From NCBI RefSeq assembly GCF_018219815.1, contig NZ_JADMKU010000024.1, forward strand, positions 1 to 61,884: a stretch of 61,884 nucleotides of DNA, read 5' to 3'. This document shows, piece by piece, positions 1 to 10,885 of the stretch. A program made the translations under genes and the position numbers. The DNA is from Thalassovita aquimarina (GTDB lineage: Bacteria; Pseudomonadota; Alphaproteobacteria; Rhodobacterales; Rhodobacteraceae). The notes beneath the pieces are model-generated. The model did no database searches. It saw nothing but the letters and a program-made list of their open reading frames with translations, and had not been told where the DNA came from. Within the stretch, counting starts at the first letter, position 1, and every line of letters starts with the position of its first letter.

Positions 1-77
1 GTCTTGCCGTGGTCAACGTGGCCGATCGTGCCGATGTTGACGTGAGGTTTACTACGCTCAAACTTTTCCTTTGCCAT
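1..77 (-). CDS. tuf: Elongation factor Tu, N-terminal fragment (cut by window edge)
   Basis: Only the first 25 codons lie in the window; the gene runs off the left edge. The visible part begins [16 protein letters not shown] and reaches the G1/P-loop GHVDHGK (residues 19-25), the GTP-binding signature of EF-Tu, which brings aminoacyl-tRNA to the ribosome. A GAGG sequence lies a little upstream of the ATG. The 147 bp between it and the lipoprotein gene should hold its leader or promoter. Identity is firm because this N-terminus is almost invariant in the family; whether it is tufA or tufB cannot be told. Confidence 0.95.
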
Positions 78-224
78 CTTAAAAGGCGCCTCGTGGTTTG
101 GGGGCCCGTCTGGCCCGGTTAAATCATCGCGGGCCGTTTATTGGTTTTGGAAAGGAAAATCAAGCGTCGCGTTGCGGCCAAGCCCCCGCAAAGCGCCATA
201 TTTCTTAGCGGTTTCGGCCGGGTT

Positions 225-782
225 TCAGCCCTCCACCGCCAGCTGCGGGGCAAACCAGCCCTCCTCTTCGTGCTTTTTCACCAGGAAATTCTGAATCACC
301 TTGGCCGTATTACGGCTGAGATTCCGCATCTGCACCTCTTTCGACTGGGTCAGGCCCGACCCCAGGACGGTCGCCCCCGACAGCGTTTCAAGGACGGTGA
401 GCTGTTCCGGCGTTTCGTTCAGCTTCACACCCTTGGCATCGTCCCAGACGGTGAAATTTATGATCAGCACCGATTTCGGCGACGCCACCACCGGAATGCC
501 GGGCTGCGCCAGAACATAGCCTTCGACCGATGTGGCGAAGTGATACAGCCGGTCGCCCTCGTACCGTCCGAACCGTTCCCCGATCGCCGCGGTCAGCGCC
601 GCCTGCCACTCCTCGGCGCTGGCCTCCCGCGACAGCGGTCCTTTCACCGCGTTGGGGGCAACGACGATATCGTGTCCCAGCCTGAAATCCCCCAGCCCGA
701 CCGGCGCCTCGTCCAGATCGTTGGCATTGGTGCAGGCGGTGACGAACACCAGCGCGATCAGCGCAGCGAAACGGGACAGCAT
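225..782 (-). CDS. Predicted lipoprotein of unknown function
   Basis: 185 aa from ATG at 782. A TTG two codons upstream would also open the frame, but AAGGAG sits 6 nt before the ATG and directly abuts the TTG, so the ATG is chosen. The N-terminus is a lipoprotein signal peptide: short charged start, hydrophobic stretch and lipobox VTAC with the acylated Cys at about residue 17. The mature protein is soluble and polar with no motif I recognise. It is probably anchored in the outer or inner membrane facing the periplasm. It precedes tuf on the same strand by 147 bp, but a shared transcript is not evident. Confidence 0.72.
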   Translation of the reverse strand: MLSRFAALIALVFVTACTNANDLDEAPVGLGDFRLGHDIVVAPNAVKGPLSREASAEEWQAALTAAIGERFGRYEGDRLYHFATSVEGYVLAQPGIPVVASPKSVLIINFTVWDDAKGVKLNETPEQLTVLETLSGATVLGSGLTQSKEVQMRNLSRNTAKVIQNFLVKKHEEEGWFAPQLAVEG

Positions 783-901
783 GGGCAACTCCTTGTTCAG
801 CGTGCCCCTGGCATAGACCGGCCCGGCCCGCCTTGCAATCCGCGCGGCCGGTTTGCCGCCGGGCTTCCGCCGCCTATAATGAACTCCACAGGAGGCCCGA
901 C

Positions 902-2257
902 ATGCATCAGACCCCGCCGATCCCGGTTCACGTCCCGCTGGTGCGCGAACCCTGGGGCATCTTGAAAAGCCTCAACGCCGCACGCCGCAACGTGCTGTCG
1001 ATCATTCCCGACATCGCCACAAGGCAACCGATGGTCAGCGGCAAGACCGGCAAGCGCTGGCACATGGTGATGGACCCGGACGCGATTCGGCGGGTCCTGC
1101 TGGACCGGCTGGACGATTACCCGAAATCGATGGTCACCAAGAACCTGCTGCGGCCGGCGATCGGCGAATCCCTGTTCGTCGCCGAAGGGGCGCATTGGCG
1201 CTGGCAACGGCGCGCGGCCGCGCCAGCCTTTTCCCACCGCAACGTGACCAACTTGGCCCCGATCATGACCGCGGCGGCGGAACGCGCGGCGACGCGAGTG
1301 GCCCGGAACGGCCCCAAAGCCATCAACATGGCCGATGAAATGGTGCGCGCAACCTTCGACGTGATCAGCGACGTCACCTTTTCCGGCAGCGGCGGCTTCG
1401 ACCGCGACGCGGTTCACCGCGCCATAGATGGCTACATCGCGGCGGCCGGCCGCGTGTCCCTGTTCGACATCCTCGGCCTGCCCGACTGGGTGCCGCGCCC
1501 GGCACGGATGATGTCGGGCCGCCACCTGAACGAGATGAAAGCCTTCGCCGATGCCAGCATCGAGGCGCGCCGCCGCGACGGCCATGACGGGGTGCCCGAC
1601 CTTCTCGACCTGTTGCTGCAGGGCGAAGACCCGGAAACCGGACGCCGGATGACGACCGGCGAATTGCGCGACAACCTGTTGACCTTCATCGTGGCCGGGC
1701 ACGAAACCACGGCGCTGACTCTGGGCTGGGCGCTCTACCTCGTCGCCTTCGACCAGCAGGTGCAGGACAGGGCCCGGACCGAGGCGCAATCGGTGCTGGG
1801 CAGCCGAGCGGCCACGGCCGATGATCTGGCCGACCTTCCCTTCATCCGGATGATCATCGACGAGGCGCTGCGGCTTTACCCGCCCGCCGGGATGGTGTCG
1901 CGCACCGCGCTGAAATCCGACAGATTGGCAGACCGCGAAATCCGGCCGGGCGATACGGTAATCCTGCCGATCTACGCGCTGCATCGCAGCCATCTGCACT
2001 GGGACGACCCCGACGCGTTCCGCCCGGAACGCTTCGCCGACCGCAAGGCGATCCGACGCTACAGCTACCTGCCCTTCGGCGACGGACCGCGCATCTGCAT
2101 CGGGGCCAGTTTCGCGCTGCAGGAAGCGGTGATCATCCTGTCCACCCTGCTGGCGCGGTTCCGTTTCACCCCCGTGCCGGGGCGCGATCCGGAACCGGTG
2201 ATGATCATCACCCTGCGCCCCGAAGGCGGGGTCTGGCTGCAGGCGGAACCGGCCTAG
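902..2257 (+). CDS. Cytochrome P450
   Basis: 451 aa haem-thiolate monooxygenase. The start is ATG at 902, preceded by a strong AGGAGG at 890-895; in-frame starts further upstream have no ribosome site. The diagnostic motifs are present in order: the I-helix oxygen-binding AGHETT (265-270), the K-helix EALR (ExxR, 321-324) and the haem loop PFGDGPRICIG with ligand Cys399. There is no signal peptide or N-terminal anchor, so it is a soluble bacterial class P450 needing a separate ferredoxin and reductase; neither is nearby. Substrate cannot be predicted. It converges on parC, with a mirrored intergenic repeat in between. Confidence 0.93.
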   Translation: MHQTPPIPVHVPLVREPWGILKSLNAARRNVLSIIPDIATRQPMVSGKTGKRWHMVMDPDAIRRVLLDRLDDYPKSMVTKNLLRPAIGESLFVAEGAHWRWQRRAAAPAFSHRNVTNLAPIMTAAAERAATRVARNGPKAINMADEMVRATFDVISDVTFSGSGGFDRDAVHRAIDGYIAAAGRVSLFDILGLPDWVPRPARMMSGRHLNEMKAFADASIEARRRDGHDGVPDLLDLLLQGEDPETGRRMTTGELRDNLLTFIVAGHETTALTLGWALYLVAFDQQVQDRARTEAQSVLGSRAATADDLADLPFIRMIIDEALRLYPPAGMVSRTALKSDRLADREIRPGDTVILPIYALHRSHLHWDDPDAFRPERFADRKAIRRYSYLPFGDGPRICIGASFALQEAVIILSTLLARFRFTPVPGRDPEPVMIITLRPEGGVWLQAEPA

Positions 2258-2317
2258 GGGGCGCTGCCCCCGCCGCCCTGCGGGCGTCTCCCCCGGGATA
2301 TTTACGAAAAGAAGAAA
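2258..2317 (+). repeat. Intergenic element, copy A (directly after the P450 stop)
   Basis: The element starts at the base after the P450 stop codon. It reads as two GC hairpins (GGGGGC-GCT-GCCCCC, then CGCC...GGGCG), followed by CCCCCGGGATATTTACG and AAAAGAAGAAA. The first stem even uses the last G of the TAG. A second copy in inverse orientation lies at 2335-2399. From memory, sequences of this design are common just after genes in Rhodobacterales genomes, but that cannot be checked here. It may act as a terminator, a 3' stabiliser or a mobile remnant. Confidence 0.65.
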
Positions 2318-2334
2318 CAGGGGGCGCCCCATGG

Positions 2335-2399
2335 CTTCTCCTTTTTTCAGATATCCCCGCCGGGGGCAGCCCCGAGGCGGAGGCCGCAGGCCGGAGACG
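2335..2399 (-). repeat. Intergenic element, copy B (inverse orientation, downstream of parC)
   Basis: Read on the minus strand it has the same order as copy A: the GC hairpin GGCC-TGC-GGCC, then GGGGC-T-GCCCC, then CGGCGGGGATATCTG and an A-rich tail AAAAAAGGAGAAG. It lies 45 bp past the parC stop. A further GC-rich hairpin (GCGCGCC-AAG-GGCGCGC, 2412-2428) stands between it and parC. The two copies face each other tail to tail between the convergent P450 and parC genes. Confidence 0.6.
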
Positions 2400-2443
2400 A
2401 GACAAACATGCGCGCGCCAAGGGCGCGCACAATTCGATTGCGC

Positions 2444-4786
<2,343 letters not shown>

Positions 4787-4884
4787 AGATGCTGTGTACC
4801 CTTGCCGCAAAGACACGACAAGAGCAGGACGCGCGGAAATGCACCCGAGAAATGCGCGTGGCGCCGCCGGCACAGGCGGGGGGA

Positions 4885-4929
4885 CTGAACCGTGACCGGT
4901 TCAGCAGCATTTGCACCGGCAGGGCAAAT
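4885..4929. promoter_or_regulatory. Two adjacent inverted repeats between parC and the SDR gene
   Basis: CTGAACCG-N4-CGGTTCAG (4885-4904) is a perfect 8-bp dyad. Five bases later comes ATTTGC-N9-GCAAAT (4909-4929). Both lie in the 193-bp divergent region between parC (start 4786) and the SDR gene (start 4980), a position that fits an operator for a dimeric regulator. They could instead be RNA hairpins in the SDR leader. No regulator gene is adjacent. Confidence 0.45.
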
Positions 4930-4979
4930 CGCCTAGCTCTTGTGGGCAATCGGCGGGCAAGGATATCGAGGCGGGAATT

Positions 4980-5810
4980 GTGGCGAAATCCATTCTGATC
5001 ACGGGCTGTTCTTCCGGCATCGGCTATGACGCGGCGCATGGGCTGAAAGCGCATGGCTGGCGGGTCTTCGCGTCCTGCCGGAAACAGGAGGATTGCAACC
5101 GGTTGGCGGCCGAGGGGCTGGAAACGGTTCGACTGGATTATGCCGACGAGGCCAGCATCGAAGCGGCGCTGGCGCAGGTGCTGGAGGCTACCGGCGGCAC
5201 GCTGGACGCACTTTACAACAACGGCGCCTTCGCCAGCCCCGGCGCGGCCGAGGACCTGCCGCGCGGCGCGCTGCGCGAGATTTTCGAGGTCAACCTCTTC
5301 GGCGTGCACGACCTGACTCGCCGGGTGATCCCGGTGATGCGGGCACAGGGGCATGGCCATATCGTCAATTGTTCCTCGATCCTCGGGCTGGTCGCGGCGC
5401 CGTGGCGGGCCGCCTACAACGCAACCAAGTTCGCGCTTGAGGGGTTGACCGACACGCTGCGGATTGAAATGCGTGGCACCGGCATCAAGGTGGTGCTGAT
5501 CGAACCGGGGCCGGTCACGTCGAAGATCCGCAGGAACTCGATCGCGCATTTCGAGAAATGGATCGACTGGGAAAACAGCCCGCGCGCCGAGCAGTATCGC
5601 GATACGCTGCTCAAGCGGCTGTATAACGACGGCGGCAAGAAGGACTTCTTCGAATTGCCCGCCTCTGCGGTCACCGCCAAGCTGATCCGAATCCTGGAAA
5701 GCGACAATCCGCGGCCGCGCTACTACGTGACAACGCCGACTTATCTGATGGGAGGGCTGCGGCGCGTTCTGCCCACCCGCGCGCTGGACTGGATCCTGGC
5801 CAAGGGATAA
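4980..5810 (+). CDS. Short-chain dehydrogenase/reductase (SDR)
   Basis: 276 aa classical SDR. The GTG at 4980 is preferred: the protein then begins directly at the first beta strand (MAKSILITGCSSGIG), and GAGGCGGG precedes it. Motifs: cofactor loop TGxxxGIG (residues 8-15), YNNGA (79-83), the catalytic Ser in NCSSI (about 132-133), and YxxxK with Tyr146/Lys150. The family reduces or oxidises alcohols and ketones with NAD(P)H in the cytoplasm. A Ser-Cys-Arg after the second strand (about 32-34) would suit NADPH. Substrate unknown. It stands alone, divergent from parC. Confidence 0.9.
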   Translation: MAKSILITGCSSGIGYDAAHGLKAHGWRVFASCRKQEDCNRLAAEGLETVRLDYADEASIEAALAQVLEATGGTLDALYNNGAFASPGAAEDLPRGALREIFEVNLFGVHDLTRRVIPVMRAQGHGHIVNCSSILGLVAAPWRAAYNATKFALEGLTDTLRIEMRGTGIKVVLIEPGPVTSKIRRNSIAHFEKWIDWENSPRAEQYRDTLLKRLYNDGGKKDFFELPASAVTAKLIRILESDNPRPRYYVTTPTYLMGGLRRVLPTRALDWILAKG

Positions 5811-5943
5811 CGGGCGACGCCCGAAACCGGCGGCCACCGCAAGGCCGGCCTTCACGCCGAGCGGCCCCGCGACCAAATAAACGGTTCGCTTTTGCCGCTC
5901 ATGCCTCTACATCAGGAACAGGCAAAAGGAAGGACCAAGCCAG

Positions 5944-6147
5944 ATGAAGGACGATCCGCTTTTCTATGTTGTCGCCGCGGCCTGTCTCGGCGTGGTGGTG
6001 ATCCTGATGATCGGGATCGGCGGCTTCGCCAAGGGTGGCGAATTCAACCGCAAACACGCCAACAAGATCATGCGCCTGCGAATCGCGGCGCAATTCGTGG
6101 CGGTCGTGCTGGTCCTGCTTTTTGTCTGGCTGCGGCGCGGAGGCTGA
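5944..6147 (+). CDS. Twin-transmembrane small protein (HIG1-like)
   Basis: 67 aa with two hydrophobic helices (about residues 7-27 and 45-63) joined by a short basic loop containing FNRKHANKIMRLR. This layout matches the small HIG1-domain family conserved in alphaproteobacteria, whose mitochondrial relatives bind respiratory complexes III and IV. GCCAGATG has only a weak ribosome site, but the frame begins cleanly. The cobalamin adenosyltransferase gene starts 4 bp after its stop, so the two are likely cotranscribed. Role here is inferred from family only. Confidence 0.8.
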   Translation: MKDDPLFYVVAAACLGVVVILMIGIGGFAKGGEFNRKHANKIMRLRIAAQFVAVVLVLLFVWLRRGG

Positions 6148-6151
6148 CACG

Positions 6152-6724
6152 ATGGTTGTTCTGAACAAGATTTACACCCGCACCGGCGACAAGGGCGACA
6201 CCGCGCTCGGCGACGGCAGCCGCGTGCCAAAACATTCCCCCCGTGTGGCCGCCTATGGCACGGTGGACGAACTGAACGCCACGCTGGGCCTGGCGCGGCT
6301 GCACGCGGATGGCGACATCGACGCGGCGCTCGGCCGGATGCAAAATGACCTCTTTGACCTCGGCGCCGACCTGTGCCGCCCGGAAATGGACAAGGATGCC
6401 GACGCCGAATACCCGCCCCTGCGCATGGTCGACAGCCAGGTCGCGCGGCTGGAATCCGAAATCGACGTGATGAACAAGAACCTCGAACCGCTGCGCAGCT
6501 TCATCCTGCCGGGCGGATCGCCGCTGTCGGCGCATCTGCACCTGTGCCGCACCGTGGCGCGCCGAGCCGAGCGGCTGTCGGTGGAACTGGCCAGCGTGGA
6601 AGAGGTCAACCCTGCGGCGGTGAAATACCTCAACCGGTTGTCCGACTGGTTCTTCGTTGCCGCGCGACTGGCCAACGATCACGGCCGGTCGGATATTCTG
6701 TGGGTGCCCGGCGCCAACCGCTAA
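6152..6724 (+). CDS. Cob(I)yrinic acid a,c-diamide adenosyltransferase, PduO type
   Basis: 190 aa; transfers the adenosyl group of ATP to cob(I)alamin to make coenzyme B12. The start at 6152 gives MVVLNKIYTRTGDKGDT, whose TGDKGDT is the family's ATP-binding N-terminus. AAYGTVDELNA (about 31-41) and the later RAERLSVEL helix are also typical of the PduO class. It is located in the cytoplasm. It follows the twin-TM gene by 4 bp. No other cobalamin biosynthesis genes are in the window, so it may serve salvage for B12-dependent enzymes elsewhere. Confidence 0.93.
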   Translation: MVVLNKIYTRTGDKGDTALGDGSRVPKHSPRVAAYGTVDELNATLGLARLHADGDIDAALGRMQNDLFDLGADLCRPEMDKDADAEYPPLRMVDSQVARLESEIDVMNKNLEPLRSFILPGGSPLSAHLHLCRTVARRAERLSVELASVEEVNPAAVKYLNRLSDWFFVAARLANDHGRSDILWVPGANR

Positions 6725-6743
6725 GCCGCCGCGCCGGCCCCGC

Positions 6744-7241
6744 TCACGCCTTTTCCGACACCGGCAGCCAGACTTCGAACATCGGCAGATCCTTGTCGCC
6801 AATCCTGTAGGACGGGTAGCGTTCGAAAACCTCCCGGCTGTCCAGCTTCCATTCGCTTTCCGGTAGCCAGCGCAGCATCACGGTGTCGAATGCCCGTGTC
6901 ATTTCCGAATAGGACCCGGTGAAGCGGAACACGGCATAGCGCCCGCCTTTCAGTACCGCCGAGTAATACGGGCGACGCACCACTTCGTCCTTCCCGGCAG
7001 CGACGCCCGCGAGATAAAAGAAACGGCCATAGTAGGCAAACGGCGCATCGGCGGAAACGTTTTGGAAAACACCATAGGTCGTCGCCCTGACCCCCTGCTG
7101 GATCGGGTGGCGTTCCGATTGCAACTGCCACCAGAGCCTTGGAATCTCGTCCCGGGTTTCGAGACAATATTCGCCCCCCAGACCAACGATGGTCAATTCG
7201 GTCATGTCGACGATTTCGGGCGAAGGCAGAATAAAGACCAT
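6744..7241 (-). CDS. GyrI-like effector-binding domain protein
   Basis: 165 aa from ATG at 7241; a longer frame extends upstream to 7400 but lacks family-like sequence, and AAAGAAAAG precedes the chosen ATG. The pattern of an N-terminal strand (MTELTIVGLGG), a central tyrosine-rich segment (PFAYYGRFFYLAGV) and a C-terminal PSYRIGDKDLPMFEVWLPV matches stand-alone GyrI/AraC effector-binding domains, which bind small hydrophobic molecules. There is no DNA-binding domain. It converges on the adenosyltransferase gene with 19 bp between them. Function unknown. Confidence 0.7.
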   Translation of the reverse strand: MVFILPSPEIVDMTELTIVGLGGEYCLETRDEIPRLWWQLQSERHPIQQGVRATTYGVFQNVSADAPFAYYGRFFYLAGVAAGKDEVVRRPYYSAVLKGGRYAVFRFTGSYSEMTRAFDTVMLRWLPESEWKLDSREVFERYPSYRIGDKDLPMFEVWLPVSEKA

Positions 7242-7465
7242 GGTCTTTTCTTTATATCGGATAGACTGACAGCGTCGCCATTTCTCTTCCCCGTGCCCGA
7301 TTTTTTTCTGTACACCCGCCCGGAAACCGAAAAACGCGACGTCGGTTGGCGCTAACGTGACGATTTTGCCCTGTTTCACAGCTGCGCAAGAATATAACAA
7401 AGGGCCGATAGTATTCGGGGGAGTCGTTTCGCTCTCCCTTAAACACCTGAAGGGAGACCGCGCAA

Positions 7466-8224
7466 ATGAAGGTGCTTGTACCTGTCAAACGTGTGATCGA
7501 CTATAACGTGAAAGTCCGTGTTAAGGCGGATGGCAGCGGTGTCGATCTTGCCAATGTCAAAATGTCGATGAACCCGTTCGACGAGATTGCCGTCGAAGAG
7601 GCGATCCGCCTGAAAGAAGCCGGCAAGGCCGAAGAGGTCGTCGTCGTTTCGATCGGCGTCAAGCAGGCGCAGGAAACCCTGCGCACCGCGCTGGCCATGG
7701 GCGCAGACCGCGCCATCCTGGTGGTTGCCGCCGATGACGTGCACACGGACATCGAACCGCTGGCCGTCGCCAAGATCCTCAAGGGTGTGATCGACGAAGA
7801 ACAGCCCGGGCTGGTCATCGCCGGCAAACAGGCGATCGACAACGACATGAACGCCACCGGCCAGATGCTGTCGGCTCTGCTGGGCTGGTCGCAGGCGACC
7901 TTCGCATCGGAAGTGGACATCGACGGCGACACCGCCGTTGTCACCCGCGAAGTCGATGGCGGTCTGCAGACCATCAAGGTCAAGATGCCCACGATCGTCA
8001 CCGCCGACCTGCGCCTGAACGAGCCGCGCTATGCATCGCTGCCCAACATCATGAAGGCGAAGAAGAAGCCGCTGGATGAAAAGACTGCCGCCGATTACGG
8101 CGTCGATGTCAGCCCGCGCCTGGAAATCGTCAAGACCACCGAGCCCGAGGCACGTCAGGCCGGCGAGATCGTCGGTTCGGTCGACGAGCTGGTCGCGAAA
8201 CTGAAAGAAAAGGGAGTCGTGTAA
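7466..8224 (+). CDS. etfB: Electron transfer flavoprotein beta subunit
   Basis: 252 aa; with EtfA it forms the soluble FAD/AMP protein that carries electrons from acyl-CoA and other dehydrogenases to ETF-ubiquinone oxidoreductase. The start [19 protein letters not shown] is family-typical and has AAGGGAG about 9 nt upstream. The conserved signature around [27 protein letters not shown] (two pieces of it) and [14 protein letters not shown] is present. Its stop overlaps the etfA start by one base (TAATG). Group I ETF, typical of aerobic fatty-acid and amino-acid oxidation. Confidence 0.97.
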   Translation: MKVLVPVKRVIDYNVKVRVKADGSGVDLANVKMSMNPFDEIAVEEAIRLKEAGKAEEVVVVSIGVKQAQETLRTALAMGADRAILVVAADDVHTDIEPLAVAKILKGVIDEEQPGLVIAGKQAIDNDMNATGQMLSALLGWSQATFASEVDIDGDTAVVTREVDGGLQTIKVKMPTIVTADLRLNEPRYASLPNIMKAKKKPLDEKTAADYGVDVSPRLEIVKTTEPEARQAGEIVGSVDELVAKLKEKGVV

Positions 8225-9153
8225 TGGCTGTTCTCCTGCTTGCTGAAGTCACCGACGGCGCGCTGGCGCTGGACGCAACCGCCAAGGCCGTCACCGCCGC
8301 CAAGGCTCTGGGCGACGTGACCGCGCTTTGCGTAGGCGCATCGGCCGCCGATGCCGGTGCCGAAGCCGCCAAGATCGATGGCGTCGCCAAGGTTCTGGTC
8401 GCCGAGGACGCGTCGCTGGGGCATCGCCTGGCCGAACCCACCGCGGCGCTGATCGCGTCTCTGGCGGGTGATTACGACCACATCGTCGCGCCCGCGACCA
8501 CCGACGCCAAGAACATCATGCCGCGCGTTGCGGCGCTCTTGGACGTGATGGTGATCTCGGACGTGTCCGGCGTCGTCGACGGCGACACGTTCGAACGCCC
8601 GGTCTATGCCGGCAACGCGATCCAGACGGTGAAATCGAAGGACGGCAAGAAGGTCATCACCTTCCGCACCTCGTCGTTCGACGCGGCTGGTGAAGGCGGC
8701 GTGGCTTCGGTCGAAACCGCCACCGTGGGCGCCTCCGAAGGCCTGTCGGAATGGGTCGAGGACAAGGTCGCCGCAAGCGATCGTCCGGAACTGACCTCGG
8801 CCGGCATCGTCGTATCGGGTGGCCGCGGCGTTGGCTCGGAAGAAGACTTCAAGATCATCGAAGCGCTGGCCGACAAGCTGGGCGCCGCCGTCGGCGCATC
8901 GCGCGCCGCGGTCGATTCGGGCTTCGCCCCGAACGACTGGCAGGTGGGCCAGACCGGCAAGGTCGTGGCGCCGGAACTCTACGTCGCCGTCGGCATCTCG
9001 GGTGCGATCCAGCACCTTGCCGGGATGAAGGATTCCAAGATCATCGTCGCGATCAACAAGGACGAAGAGGCGCCGATCTTCCAGGTCGCCGATTTCGGCC
9101 TCGTCGCCGACCTGTTCGAAGCGGTGCCGGAACTGACCGAGAAACTGGGCTGA
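8224..9153 (+). CDS. etfA: Electron transfer flavoprotein alpha subunit
   Basis: 309 aa partner of EtfB and holder of the FAD. The C-terminal FAD domain shows [29 protein letters not shown] and [12 protein letters not shown], the expected flavin-binding run. Translation is coupled to etfB through the one-base overlap at 8224, giving equal amounts of both subunits. A strong terminator follows 22 bp after the stop, so etfBA is a two-gene operon. Confidence 0.97.
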   Translation: MAVLLLAEVTDGALALDATAKAVTAAKALGDVTALCVGASAADAGAEAAKIDGVAKVLVAEDASLGHRLAEPTAALIASLAGDYDHIVAPATTDAKNIMPRVAALLDVMVISDVSGVVDGDTFERPVYAGNAIQTVKSKDGKKVITFRTSSFDAAGEGGVASVETATVGASEGLSEWVEDKVAASDRPELTSAGIVVSGGRGVGSEEDFKIIEALADKLGAAVGASRAAVDSGFAPNDWQVGQTGKVVAPELYVAVGISGAIQHLAGMKDSKIIVAINKDEEAPIFQVADFGLVADLFEAVPELTEKLG

Positions 9154-9174
9154 TCCCCGTTTCAAAGCGAATAC

Positions 9175-9202
9175 AAAAGGCCCGCCAAACGGCGGGCCTT
9201 TT
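9175..9202 (+). terminator. Rho-independent terminator of etfBA
   Basis: AAAAGGCCCGCC-AAAC-GGCGGGCCTTTT: a perfect 12-bp stem with 4-nt loop and T-run, 22 bp after the etfA stop. Confidence 0.9.
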
Positions 9203-9246
9203 CTTATTGCGCGGCACCATGCCCATGCGGCTTGGCGACCTCAGGG

Positions 9247-9885
9247 TCACGGACGAGGGGGATATACTCCCACGGTGGCAATGCAGAACTTCATCGACAG
9301 CGACGGCTGATACAGCGACACCGACTGGCTGCCCCCGGTATTGCCGATCGTTGTGGTGACCTGCGTGGTCACCACCCCGGCTTCCAGCGTAGAGTCCAGC
9401 GCCCCGCCGGAATTGTAGGTATTGCCACTGGCAAATTCGCCCAGCTTGTTTCCTTGCGGCGTGGCAGCATTCACCGTCGCCGTGGTCGCATGCATTTCAG
9501 ACGTGGCCGTGCTGCTTGCGGTGTGGTTGTGCGACGGCAACTGCAGCGTGGTCAACGTGGTCTGACCGACCCCGACCTTCTCACCCTGAATGAATGCTGG
9601 CTGGCCAGGCCCTCGCCCCATGCCGAGGGGGACACGGCCGCGCAGATCCGGCAGGGCGAAGGTCGTTTGTCCGTCACCGCCATATATGGTCCCCAATAGC
9701 GAAAAAAGTGCCGTGTTCGAGGAAATCGCCAGAAGATCGCCATTGGCTTCCAGCCAGCCGCGCGGACAGAAATTTTGCCCCACCATGATGATATCCCCGA
9801 TATAGGGATCGGGTCCTGCCTGTGCGGGGGCAGCGATCAAACCAGACAAACTCGCCAAGACACAAGGAACCAGCGGAAAACGCAT
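9247..9885 (-). CDS. Secreted phage-tail-collar-domain protein
   Basis: 212 aa. A cleavable signal peptide (cleavage after AQA, about residue 23) is followed by a tail collar domain: GDIIMVGQNFCPRGWLEANG (29-48), LLGTIYGGDG and FALPDLRGRVPLGMG, the pattern of microcystin-dependent-protein-like and phage short-tail-fibre collars. The rest is Thr/Ser/Asn-rich and ends with PSLSMKFCIATVGVYPPRP, typical of the family end. AGGAGA precedes the ATG. No other phage gene is nearby. It is probably exported and may be a surface adhesin; the role is not known. Confidence 0.82.
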   Translation of the reverse strand: MRFPLVPCVLASLSGLIAAPAQAGPDPYIGDIIMVGQNFCPRGWLEANGDLLAISSNTALFSLLGTIYGGDGQTTFALPDLRGRVPLGMGRGPGQPAFIQGEKVGVGQTTLTTLQLPSHNHTASSTATSEMHATTATVNAATPQGNKLGEFASGNTYNSGGALDSTLEAGVVTTQVTTTIGNTGGSQSVSLYQPSLSMKFCIATVGVYPPRP

Positions 9886-10054
9886 AAGATTTCTCCTGAA
9901 GATTAATCAATTTTAACGCAGGATTAACTGCAAGCAAATCAACCCTAAGGCGACGCGCCATTTCCGGCCAAGAAAATTCAAAAAGATGGTTAATATCTGC
10001 CCCCCGGTCACCGGGGCTGCTGAAACTTGGCGGATGCACCGGTTGCCTTGGATG

Positions 10055-10885
10055 TCACCGTGCCAGGCTGGACAGGGCCACGCCCGCCAGCACCACCGCC
10101 GCCGCCAGCAGGAAGCCCAAAGACGGCACTTCGCCGAGGAACAGAACCCCGCCCGCGATCGCGATCACCGGCACCGTCAGCTGCGCCACCGCCGCCCTTG
10201 TTGCGCCAAGCGCGGGCAGGATCGTGTACCAAAGCGCATAGCCCAGCCCGGAGGTCACCGCCCCCGACAGGATCGCCAACAGGATCCCCGCCGCGTTGGC
10301 GCCCCCGACACCGATTGCGAGGGACAACAGCAAAGCGATTGGCACGGCCAGCACGAAATTCGCCGCGGTCGCCTGCAAAGCGTCCCCGGCCCCGCGACCG
10401 TTCAGCGAATAAATGCCCCAACCGATCCCGGCCAACACCATCATCCCGGCCTGCAAGGGCGGCAGAGCAACACCGCCACCGGGCCAGAGCAACCAGACAA
10501 GCCCGGCAAAGGCCACCGCCGCCCCAGCCCAGCGTATCACCGGTACCCGTTCGCCCAGCCAAAGCGCGCCCGCGAACATCGTGACCTGCACCATGCCGAA
10601 CAGGACCAGCGCGCCGATTCCCGCATCGAGCGCCGTATAGGCAAGCGAGAATCCGAAGACATAGAGGGTCAGCGACAGCACCCCGATCAGCCGTCCCCGC
10701 CCGCCAAGCGGCACCCCGCCGTGCAGGGCGAAGGACAGGACCGCCAGCATCGCGGCACCGGCCGCCAGCCGGACGGTTCCGAACAGCACCGGGTCCAGCC
10801 CCGCCTGAACCAATCCCATCCGGTTCAGCACGGAATTCGCCGCGAAGGCGATCATGGTCAGCACGGTGATCCCGAACAACCGCAT
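10055..10885 (-). CDS. DMT/EamA-family permease
   Basis: 276 aa starting MRLFGITVLTM at 10885, with about ten hydrophobic segments arranged as two EamA repeats. The second repeat contains GAVTSGLGYALWYTILPALGA, split here as GAVTSGLGYALWY and TILPALGA, a typical late-helix motif. Such inner-membrane exporters move metabolites or amino acids; substrate unknown. Its ATG overlaps the tag stop by one base (TGATG), so it is translated after tag from the same message. Confidence 0.88.
   Translation of the reverse strand: MRLFGITVLTMIAFAANSVLNRMGLVQAGLDPVLFGTVRLAAGAAMLAVLSFALHGGVPLGGRGRLIGVLSLTLYVFGFSLAYTALDAGIGALVLFGMVQVTMFAGALWLGERVPVIRWAGAAVAFAGLVWLLWPGGGVALPPLQAGMMVLAGIGWGIYSLNGRGAGDALQATAANFVLAVPIALLLSLAIGVGGANAAGILLAILSGAVTSGLGYALWYTILPALGATRAAVAQLTVPVIAIAGGVLFLGEVPSLGFLLAAAVVLAGVALSSLAR

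Noticed and set aside
9247..9885. Prophage or gene-transfer agent remnant
   Set aside because: A single collar-domain gene with a Sec signal peptide; no capsid, terminase, tail or integrase genes anywhere in the window.
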